Shown piece after piece: positions 7,022 to 12,682 of a stretch of 13,315 bases of DNA (positions are counted from its first letter, which is position 1; every line of letters starts with the position of its first letter). The position numbers and the translations under genes were made by a program. The notes under the pieces are model-generated. The model saw nothing but the letters and a program-made list of their open reading frames with translations, ran no database searches and was not told the DNA's origin. The stretch is from an uncultured cyanobacterium (lineage in GTDB: Bacteria > Cyanobacteriota > Vampirovibrionia > Gastranaerophilales > Gastranaerophilaceae): the NCBI GenBank assembly GCA_947073895.1, contig CAMTNN010000026.1:1-13315 (forward strand), read 5' to 3'.

Positions 7022-8296
7022 TCACAAAGAAATTTCTATCTCAAAACTTCTGTTCCAAGGATAGGTATATTTAATATTTCTGCATTTCAATTTTTCTTCA
7101 TACGGCTTCATTAAATCTTCAAGCTGTGGGGTTTGACCGTTAACTCTGACATTTGCCTGGTATGCCCAGTCGTCAAGAAATCTGATTATTTGAAGCTTCT
7201 TAAAAGCATTGTCATTATATTTACCCGCGCCCCATTTTACTTTTATTCCTGCAAGAACTGTACCTAAGGTATTTGCAGAAGTGTTCCAGCCGGCATAGCC
7301 GTAAAAGTTTTTATCAAGTTTTGGCAAAAGGTCCTCAATAAAACTGTTATCAGCACCATTAGCATAGCGCACATCCGCTATAGCATAAGGTTTTGAAGGC
7401 GGAATAAACATATTTTTATACGGTTGAGTATCCCACCCCATTACGTATTCGCCTTGTTTTTCGATGAAGTTATTAACAATAAGTATTAAATCAGCTTTGT
7501 CTTTATAAAAAACACGTGTAAATCCGCCTAATTCAAGCTGTCCTTCCACCGATTTTTCAATAGAAACATCTTCGTAATTGGATATCTTGTTTTTGTGTTC
7601 AGGTTCGGTAAACTCCACATAGACTTTAATATCTTTCTCAATTGCACGCGCTAACAAAGTTAGCGGAATCTCGTCAGCTCCTGTTTTTGTTTTTCCTCCG
7701 AGTTTTTCAATTTCATGAGCTTCATCAACATTGAAGCCACGCTCTGCGCAATCGTCTTTTGAAAATATTAATGTTTCGAAATTCCAATCAAGATAAAGTT
7801 TATTTATCTCAAAATTTCTTTTGCGTGTAGCAATATAATCTTCCAAAATCTCCTGCGGGATATCAGTCTCTCCTCCACCATTAAACGAATATGCAAAAAT
7901 CTTTTTACCCCATTCTGACCAGTATTCTTTTTCTTCTTCGTTGTAATTGTTGTTTGAAATTCGCATTATACTTGAAAACGCATATACTTTTTTGTTTTTT
8001 AATAAAGGTTTTAATTGATTTAATCGTGCCTGAATTTCTTCAAATGATTCTTTTCCTCGTCTTGAAGGAATTAACCCGCCATAAGCAAGTGTATCAAGCG
8101 AAAGCACCATTGCGTCACAATCAGGTAAATTCTTCATCCAATCTAATATTTTATCAATTTGAGCTGTTTTTGTTAAATCTCCAAGATATTCACGAGGAGG
8201 CAGCAATAACACAATCTCTTCATCAATGGCAGCTATATCTCTTGGTAAGGTATAGCATACAGGTCGGTTATCAATTGGTATAAAGCATATTCTCAT
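7022..8296 (-). CDS. DUF4127 family protein
   Basis: A 424-residue protein of the DUF4127 family (PF13552), with no function I know of. Recognisable blocks are IPIDNRPVCYTLP at the N-terminus, LLLPPREYLG, LSLDTLAYGGLIPSR around residues 65-80, ADVRYANGADN, and GYAGWNTSANTLG near 335-347. The conserved Asp, Arg, Asn and Gly residues suggest an enzyme. Members I recall are nearer 500 residues, so this copy is on the short side. There is no signal peptide. It is first in an operon with the TrhP-like and YqeG genes. The ATG has no Shine-Dalgarno site, and a TAAAAT box at 8303-8308 sits about seven bases before it, so the message is probably leaderless. Confidence 0.83.
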   Translation of the reverse strand: MRICFIPIDNRPVCYTLPRDIAAIDEEIVLLLPPREYLGDLTKTAQIDKILDWMKNLPDCDAMVLSLDTLAYGGLIPSRRGKESFEEIQARLNQLKPLLKNKKVYAFSSIMRISNNNYNEEEKEYWSEWGKKIFAYSFNGGGETDIPQEILEDYIATRKRNFEINKLYLDWNFETLIFSKDDCAERGFNVDEAHEIEKLGGKTKTGADEIPLTLLARAIEKDIKVYVEFTEPEHKNKISNYEDVSIEKSVEGQLELGGFTRVFYKDKADLILIVNNFIEKQGEYVMGWDTQPYKNMFIPPSKPYAIADVRYANGADNSFIEDLLPKLDKNFYGYAGWNTSANTLGTVLAGIKVKWGAGKYNDNAFKKLQIIRFLDDWAYQANVRVNGQTPQLEDLMKPYEEKLKCRNIKYTYPWNRSFEIEISL

Positions 8297-8334
8297 AATG
8301 TTATTTTAACATACTTATTAAGATTTGTAACAAA

Positions 8335-8387
8335 ATATATACATAAGCGCAATTTAAGATATAAAAAATACTTTATATATACATAAG
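8335..8387 (+). repeat. 13-bp direct repeat, 40 bp apart
   Basis: ATATATACATAAG occurs at 8335-8347 and exactly again at 8375-8387. The second copy lies at the -10 position expected for the candidate small transcript that follows. It could be a regulator site or chance in AT-rich DNA. Confidence 0.5.
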
Positions 8388-8490
8388 AAACACATAACAC
8401 AACCTTTCATACAACCTACACACTAACCTTCTACACATGAGGAATTAATGAAAAAGATTCCAAACCTTTCTTTAAGAAAGGTTTTTTTTT
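8388..8490 (+). ncRNA. candidate small RNA or attenuated leader
   Basis: The strand opposite to both flanking genes carries a TATATA box (about 8375-8380), then 51 bases without a single G (8388-8438), then a Shine-Dalgarno-like GAGGA at 8439-8443 with ATG at 8448, and then an intrinsic terminator. The ATG frame runs 20 codons through the terminator, so a peptide is doubtful. CCTTTC and CCTTC in the G-free part could pair with ribosome sites. The word AACCTTTC occurs at 8401-8408 and again as the terminator 5' arm, so the 3' arm has two possible partners. Promoter and transcript are inferred; only the terminator is clear. Confidence 0.35.
8462..8490 (+). terminator. rho-independent terminator, plus strand
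   Basis: A nine-base-pair stem (8462-8470 with 8476-8484) and a five-base loop are followed by a T run ending at 8490. The T run is on the plus strand, so it does not serve the minus-strand flavoprotein gene whose stop codon it overlaps. No annotated plus-strand gene lies upstream, which supports a small transcript. Confidence 0.8.
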
Positions 8491-9706
8491 ATCTGCAAAC
8501 TAGTTCATAAATTCCTTCCGAGTATGTCGGATGTGCAAAACAAACTTCTCTAAGTTTATCTACAGGAATGTTGTTCTGCATTGCAATCAATACTTCATGG
8601 ATTAGAGCGGAAGCTTCTTTAGATACTATATGAGCTCCTGCAATAAAATTATCTTTGGTTATTAGCTTGATGAATCCGTCAGTTGAATCATCGCACCATG
8701 ATTTTCCGAGTGCTGTTATTGGGAGCATTTGTTTTTCGTATGTTTCGTCACAATCTTGTTCCCGAAGACCAACCCAAGCAATTTCAGGTTCACCGTAGAT
8801 TACAGAAGGAATTAAATCTTTCCTGTATTCCACTCCGCATGCCAGTTTATTTGCTTGTGAAATTGCATAGTGCGCAAGTTGAATTTCTCCTGATGAATCA
8901 CCAATTGCAGTTCCGAAATCTAATTTTTCAGGAACTCTTCCTACTGCTGAAAAAATAAATTCCGGCTCAATTTCAATACCTGATTTTAAGGTCACAACTT
9001 TATTCTCAATTTTTTCTATACAATCATTAAGATAATATTTTAATTTTTTCTGCTTAAAAATGCGCTCTATTCGTTTTGAGACCTCGATATCAGCCAATGG
9101 TATTAAGTGTTCTGCAAGCTCTACAATGCTAACTTCGACACCGAAGTTAGAAAATATTCTTGCCCATTCAATTCCGATTGCACCTGAGCCTATTATTAAT
9201 ACGGATTTAGGAAGTTTGTCGCATTTTAATACGTCATCAGAACTTAAAATGAATTCTCCGTCAAATTCCAACCCTTTTAGTTCTCTTGGTTTTGCACCTA
9301 TAGCTGTTATAATATGGGAAACTTTATATTCTTCACCGTTTGCAAGGATAGTTTTGTCGTCCAAAACAGAAGCTTCTGAATAAATTACATTTACTCCAGA
9401 ATTTTTAACTGCTAATTCAAGTGATTTTCTGATTTTTTCAACTGTTTTGTCTCGTTTTTCAATTATTTTAGAAAAATCAAATGATTTAATATTAATATCT
9501 AATCCATATTCTGAAGAACTAAGTATTTGTCTGTAAACTTCGGAAGAATGAAGAAGTGATTTTGTTGGAATACATCCTCGATTTAAACAAGTCCCGCCCA
9601 GTTTTTCTTTTTCAAACAAAACTACACTGTGCCCTTGTTTTGCTAACATCATCCCGGCAGTATAACCAGCCGGACCCCCGCCTATTATTCCGTATTCAAA
9701 CTCCAT
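8489..9706 (-). CDS. dihydrolipoyl dehydrogenase-like flavoprotein, internally shortened
   Basis: A pyridine nucleotide-disulphide oxidoreductase of 405 residues. It has an N-terminal FAD motif GGGPAG, a redox-active disulphide C40/C45 in GGTCLNRGCIPTK, a NAD motif GSGAIG near 172-177, and a C-terminal HPTYSE block with H392 and E397, the pair typical of lipoamide dehydrogenase. Between GRVP and AIGD only seven residues remain where E. coli Lpd has about 33. The frame is intact, so this is an in-frame loss or a lineage trait, and it accounts for part of the difference from the usual ~460-470 residues. No 2-oxoacid dehydrogenase or glycine-cleavage genes lie beside it, so its complex is unknown. 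An AGGGAGGA site fixes the start. Confidence 0.83.
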   Translation of the reverse strand: MEFEYGIIGGGPAGYTAGMMLAKQGHSVVLFEKEKLGGTCLNRGCIPTKSLLHSSEVYRQILSSSEYGLDINIKSFDFSKIIEKRDKTVEKIRKSLELAVKNSGVNVIYSEASVLDDKTILANGEEYKVSHIITAIGAKPRELKGLEFDGEFILSSDDVLKCDKLPKSVLIIGSGAIGIEWARIFSNFGVEVSIVELAEHLIPLADIEVSKRIERIFKQKKLKYYLNDCIEKIENKVVTLKSGIEIEPEFIFSAVGRVPEKLDFGTAIGDSSGEIQLAHYAISQANKLACGVEYRKDLIPSVIYGEPEIAWVGLREQDCDETYEKQMLPITALGKSWCDDSTDGFIKLITKDNFIAGAHIVSKEASALIHEVLIAMQNNIPVDKLREVCFAHPTYSEGIYELVCR

Positions 9707-9726
9707 ATAAAATCCTCCCTTTAATA

Positions 9727-9755
9727 ATTCTAGCCGAATTCGGGAATTAATTCAA
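9727..9755 (-). promoter_or_regulatory. sigma-70-type promoter of the flavoprotein gene
   Basis: On the minus strand TTGAAT (9755-9750) and TAGAAT (9732-9727) are spaced by exactly 17 bases. The start point would lie near 9720, giving a leader of about 14 bases that holds the AGGGAGGA site. The spacer contains the palindrome CCGAATTCGG, a possible operator. Confidence 0.6.
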
Positions 9756-10334
9756 TCAAACACGCATGCCGGTAGGTCGTGTAACTTGAGGAGTCTCATT
9801 TTGTTTTTTGCTAATATAGTTTTTCTGCATTTTAGAAGCCATATTGTTTCTTAAAATAGGTGTAACAATGTTTGAAGAAACAATTCCGGCGCCAACGGTG
9901 GCTATTGTGGTTCCGAAGTTTTTACATGCATAGTATTCATCTTTTGGAAAATCTTTGTGAGTTTTTAAGACTTCATCAAGGTCGAAATTGAGTTTTCCTA
10001 TTTTATTAGCATATAAATCTTTATTTTTTTCTAGATATGTACGAACTTTTTGCGGTGCGAATTTGCCTGTAGAAAAAAGCTTAGCAGTCATTTTTTTTGC
10101 AGCTTGTGTAATTAAAAAGAATGAACCGATATTTACAGCAGCGTCAGCCATTTCCTGTGGCACAAGGAAACTTTTCTTTTCGTTTGAAATATTGTTGTTA
10201 AACAAAACTGCACCGACTTGAGCTAAAGAGGACAATGTCCAGCCTGCAACACCTGTCCAAATAAGCATTTTGGAAGCATCTTTTCTAAAATTTTCGGCAA
10301 TCCAATTAAGGACGGTATCAAGCGCGTTTTTCAT
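9756..10334 (-). CDS. small membrane protein, unknown family (paralogue of the upstream gene)
   Basis: A 192-residue protein of no family I can name. Hydrophobic segments at about 23-45, 66-82 and 138-158 suggest two or three membrane passes with a charged middle (83-132) and a polar tail. It shares TxxNWI (7-12), a GVxGxT stretch, and an ungapped 46-residue block (37-82) with the preceding gene, including L, Q, N, E, A, G, L, A and KM at matched positions. The two are therefore diverged tandem copies. Its ATG lies inside the preceding gene (17-bp overlap) with AGGAGGG five bases upstream, so the pair is co-transcribed and probably coupled. I recall similar proteins from Gastranaerophilales genomes, but could not check. 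Confidence 0.7.
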   Translation of the reverse strand: MKNALDTVLNWIAENFRKDASKMLIWTGVAGWTLSSLAQVGAVLFNNNISNEKKSFLVPQEMADAAVNIGSFFLITQAAKKMTAKLFSTGKFAPQKVRTYLEKNKDLYANKIGKLNFDLDEVLKTHKDFPKDEYYACKNFGTTIATVGAGIVSSNIVTPILRNNMASKMQKNYISKKQNETPQVTRPTGMRV

Positions 10335-10929
10335 CTTGACCCTCCTTTAGTTTTGCAGCTGCAGTAAATTTGTTTGTCAGAAATACTGTCAGGGGTGCAT
10401 CCAGAGCGAAGTTTGTTATACACATTGCGGCTATCGCAATTCCGGTAGAAAGTGCACTGCGATAGTTTTTCATAAGTTTTGGATTTTTAGAGAGTTCTTC
10501 TATGTATTTTGAAGGAAGCAGTTTTCTTGCACACTTATCTTTTGCTTCCGGATTTGTCATATTTTCAACCATTTTGTATGCAGAGCCTCGAACAAGCATA
10601 CCGACTCCGGTTCCGGCGATAATTTTGGCTATAGTTCTGCAAATGGAAACCTGTCGGGTTTCTTTATCTACTCGTTTGTTAGAAGCGTCAATGGCTGGCT
10701 GTAAAAGGATTGCGGTACCACCCATTACACCTCTGTTTTCTGCCGGTCTGGACATTTTTTCATCGAATTTAATCCAGTTTTTGAGTGTGTTTTCTCCGTC
10801 GTTAAAGGTATTAGTGGGTGCCGCATCAACTATATACTGTTTGATGCGGTTCTTTATACTTCTGGGATTAGGCTTGTTAGGGCCTTTTCCCATTGCTAAA
10901 TCATTATTTTGAATCGGCTGTATATTCAT
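10318..10929 (-). CDS. small membrane protein, unknown family (first of the overlapping pair)
   Basis: A 203-residue protein of unknown function. The N-terminus (1-45) is polar, rich in Asn, Pro and Lys, and probably disordered. Hydrophobic segments lie at about 95-113 and 160-185, with a helical charged linker between. Residues 75-120 align without gaps to 37-82 of the next gene's product. I chose ATG 10929 over a GTG at 10944: the GTG has no ribosome site and would lie upstream of the start point expected from a TATACT box at 10947-10952. The ribosome site is weak (GTAGAAG or AGGTGG). The last 17 bases overlap the next gene. Confidence 0.7.
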   Translation of the reverse strand: MNIQPIQNNDLAMGKGPNKPNPRSIKNRIKQYIVDAAPTNTFNDGENTLKNWIKFDEKMSRPAENRGVMGGTAILLQPAIDASNKRVDKETRQVSICRTIAKIIAGTGVGMLVRGSAYKMVENMTNPEAKDKCARKLLPSKYIEELSKNPKLMKNYRSALSTGIAIAAMCITNFALDAPLTVFLTNKFTAAAKLKEGQDEKRA

Positions 10930-10946
10930 AACACTTCTACCCACCT

Positions 10947-10952
10947 AGTATA
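10947..10952 (-). promoter_or_regulatory. -10 box (TATACT) for the membrane-protein pair
   Basis: TATACT on the minus strand, 17 bases before the chosen ATG, would give a leader of about 11 bases, like the short leaders of other genes here. I find no convincing -35. The stretch from 10953 to 11077 holds only AT-rich sequence and a plus-strand TATAAT box at 11058-11063. Confidence 0.4.
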
Positions 10953-11057
10953 AAACATTTCACAACAAAAAATTGCTTTTTATATACAAATCGTTACATT
11001 TTTTTTACAATAATTCACAATAGAAAACCTGCCTCCCTCTGCACAAAACGCTATACT

Positions 11058-11063
11058 TATAAT
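11058..11063 (+). promoter_or_regulatory. perfect TATAAT box upstream of the tandem repeats
   Basis: TATAAT on the plus strand would place a start near 11070, eight bases before the first repeat unit. There is no good -35 or extended -10, so it is only suggestive. It is the main reason to consider plus-strand transcription of the repeats. Confidence 0.3.
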
Positions 11064-11077
11064 AGAAACACCAATTG

Positions 11078-11174
11078 CAACCAACGCGAACCAACTCGTA
11101 GCAAAGTCAGCAGAGGACGACCCGTAGCTCCTATTCACACTTGTAGCCCCACTATTGTCGTCCGACCCTTGTTA
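11078..11174. repeat. tandem structured repeat, unit 1
   Basis: A 97-bp unit made of three parts. First is a 40-base constant block (11078-11117) that matches unit 2 at 39 of 40 positions. Second is a variable core (11118-11160). Third is a constant block TCCGACCCTTGTTA (11161-11174), identical in unit 2. The core is closed by GGACGAC (11115-11121) pairing with GTCGTCC (11157-11163), of which the inner four pairs differ from unit 2 yet still pair. The 35-base loop shows no clear likeness to that of unit 2. The constant block also contains AACCAAC twice, separated by GCG. There is no coding frame. The transcribed strand is unknown. Confidence 0.85.
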
Positions 11175-11180
11175 AAAATA

Positions 11181-11279
11181 CAACCAACGCGAACCAACTC
11201 GTAGCAGAGTCAGCAGAGGAGCACGGACAATTAACTATATCAGCCGGTAGTAATACAAAATGTGCTCCGACCCTTGTTA
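11181..11279. repeat. tandem structured repeat, unit 2
   Basis: A 99-bp unit with the same plan as unit 1 and a start-to-start distance of 103 bp. The 5' constant block is 11181-11220 and the 3' constant block 11266-11279. The stem is GGAGCAC (11218-11224) with GTGCTCC (11262-11268). The core loop is 37 bases. The single change in the constant block (A to G) restores a small ACTC/GAGT hairpin that is imperfect in unit 1. The unit ends where the flagellin terminator's T tract ends on the other strand. Confidence 0.85.
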
Positions 11280-11280
11280 T

Positions 11281-11314
11281 AAAAAATAAAAAGGGATTGA
11301 ATGAATCCAATCCC
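11281..11314 (-). terminator. rho-independent terminator of the flagellin gene
   Basis: On the minus strand, GGGATTG and CAATCCC (11314-11308 and 11299-11293) pair around an eight-base loop, followed by a T-rich tract through 11281. It lies 50 bases past the flagellin stop. On the plus strand no T run follows, so it acts only for flagellin. Confidence 0.88.
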
Positions 11315-11363
11315 ACATATAAGTACATATCCCAATCAACAACAAATTAAATTTACGTTTTTA

Positions 11364-12395
11364 CTATACTAAGTTCAAAGCTATGCTTGGCAGCTGGTTA
11401 GCTGTTGCAAGCAATGTTGCAGACGCTTGCTGCAATATTTGAGACTGAATATAGTTAGAAGATTCTTCCGCCACATCAGCATCACGCAATGTCGATAGTG
11501 ACGAAGTAATATTTTGTGACTGAACATCAAGAGCTGTTATAGCTGATGTTACTCGGTTTTGAACCGCACCGATTTTCGTTACACGGTCTGAAATATCATT
11601 AATAGCAGCATCCAAAAATGCAAGCATTTCTTTTGCGCCAAAATCTTTACCATCCTGCAAATACAAGTTACCATCCTGAACCTTTAAACCGGAACAAGCA
11701 GCAGCAAAAGCTTTTAAGTTATCTATACCATCTTTATTACTAAAATCAGATATATCACCACCAGCAGCAGTTATCAGCTGCTCGAAAGTCTGCCCACTTT
11801 CAGAATTTTTCGGCATAAAAGAACCATCTCTAAATAAACCGTTCAAACTTGAATCTGAAAACAAAGCCACATCAAGATTAATTCGGCTGTTTTCATCAGC
11901 ATACAATCCGACTTGAAGGTCAACACCTCTGCTTGTAATCCCAACTTTTGAGTTATCGGCATCTTTTTTAGTACTGTATGCCATTAATTTAATTCCGTTG
12001 AACTCAGCGTTCGCAGCAATTCTGTTAACTTCTTGCAATCTTGCTTCAATTTCTGACTGAATAGCTTTCAATGACTGAGAACCATAAGTTCCGTTAGCAG
12101 CTTGCTCTGTTAAGTCTCTAACACGTTGAATATGACTTGTTAACAATGAATACGTATCTTCTGCTGTTGTCAACATATCCGAACCATTCGCTGCGTTATC
12201 AGCTGCCACATCAAGTGAACCTAATTGAGTTACCCATAAATTAGCAATTGAATAACCTGCTGCATTGTCCTTCGCATGGTTAATTTTATAACCTGTAGTC
12301 ATTCTCTCTATAGAGGTATTCAACGCATTTGTTGCGTTATTGAGGTTTCTTTGTGCGATAATTGAAGACACATTCGTGTTAATTGTAAGAGCCAT
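11364..12395 (-). CDS. fliC: flagellin
   Basis: A 343-residue flagellin, the filament subunit exported by the flagellar type III system. The N-terminal D0/D1 region (1-140) is highly conserved: it begins ALTINTNVSSIIAQRNL and includes IQRVRDLTEQAANGTYG and NAEFNGIKLMAYS. The C-terminal D1/D0 region (about 255-343) ends in ATANQLPSIALNLV, the usual assembly end. The middle (about 145-250) is short, so the outer domains are reduced. ATG 12395 is chosen over a TTG at 12416 because the protein must begin MALTIN and AAAGGGA lies just upstream. No chaperone or other flagellar gene is adjacent. It is monocistronic, with its own leader and terminator. Confidence 0.93.
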   Translation of the reverse strand: MALTINTNVSSIIAQRNLNNATNALNTSIERMTTGYKINHAKDNAAGYSIANLWVTQLGSLDVAADNAANGSDMLTTAEDTYSLLTSHIQRVRDLTEQAANGTYGSQSLKAIQSEIEARLQEVNRIAANAEFNGIKLMAYSTKKDADNSKVGITSRGVDLQVGLYADENSRINLDVALFSDSSLNGLFRDGSFMPKNSESGQTFEQLITAAGGDISDFSNKDGIDNLKAFAAACSGLKVQDGNLYLQDGKDFGAKEMLAFLDAAINDISDRVTKIGAVQNRVTSAITALDVQSQNITSSLSTLRDADVAEESSNYIQSQILQQASATLLATANQLPSIALNLV

Positions 12396-12469
12396 TCGTC
12401 CCTTTAACCTTTCCAAGACAACTTGTGATAGCTGTCGTCAAATCCCTAAACTATACTTATTTGAACAAC

Positions 12470-12500
12470 AAACCCCAACTTTAAAGCTCTCGAGGGGTTT
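12470..12500 (-). promoter_or_regulatory. inverted repeat in the flagellin 5' leader
   Basis: AAACCCC and GGGGTTT (12470-12476 and 12494-12500) form a perfect 7-bp stem around a 17-base loop that contains CTTTAAAG. No T run follows on the minus strand, so it is not a terminator. It lies about 75 bases before the flagellin start and could affect message stability or translation. Confidence 0.5.
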
Positions 12501-12519
12501 ATATATTCCTCACATATCC

Positions 12520-12537
12520 TTGTATACAAACATTATA
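12520..12537 (-). promoter_or_regulatory. flagellin -10 box and start-site palindrome
   Basis: A perfect TATAAT on the minus strand (12537-12532) is followed two bases later by the palindrome TTGTATACAA (12529-12520), which would cover the transcription start, as an operator might. A -35 is not clear and no sigma-28-type flagellar promoter is visible. The leader would be about 130 bases. Confidence 0.4.
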
Positions 12538-12651
12538 GATTAACTGTATAAAAATTACACCATGCCTATTTAATATTTTTACATTTTTTAACATTTGGCC
12601 AATTGGCAAGCAACAAATTACCCTCTGTTGCAAGCAGGTTCAATAATGTTA

Positions 12652-12660
12652 TGTTATAAT
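12652..12660 (+). promoter_or_regulatory. extended -10 promoter of the sugar kinase gene
   Basis: TGTTATAAT is a perfect extended -10 element (TGnTATAAT). The start would be near 12667, and the short leader holds AGGGAG (12669-12674) before ATG 12683. A 6-bp inverted repeat (GCAACA at 12610-12615 with TGTTGC at 12626-12631) lies just upstream and may be a regulator site. Confidence 0.6.
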
Positions 12661-12682
12661 AACGAAAAAGGGAGATATTAAT

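Noticed and set aside
8448..8510. Twenty-codon peptide MKKIPNLS... on the plus strand
   Set aside because: It has a good GAGGA site, but the intrinsic terminator sits inside it, so a full message is unlikely; mentioned under the small-transcript candidate only.
10502..10912. Plus-strand 136-residue hydrophobic frame
   Set aside because: Antisense to the membrane-protein gene, no ribosome site, and the paralogy of the minus-strand products supports that strand.
11078..11279. CRISPR array or integron attC sites
   Set aside because: There are only two units, of ~98 bp, with a 40-base block on one side and a 14-base block on the other, no cas genes, and no complementary RYYYAAC/GTTRRRY core sites at the unit ends.
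11164..11279. tRNA-like gene suggested by GGTTCG on the minus strand of the repeats
   Set aside because: No acceptor stem, anticodon arm or CCA-proximal pairing can be formed around it.
11364..12416. Seven-residue longer flagellin start at TTG 12416
   Set aside because: Flagellins begin MxxxINTN; the extra residues are not family-like, and AAAGGGA precedes the ATG at 12395.
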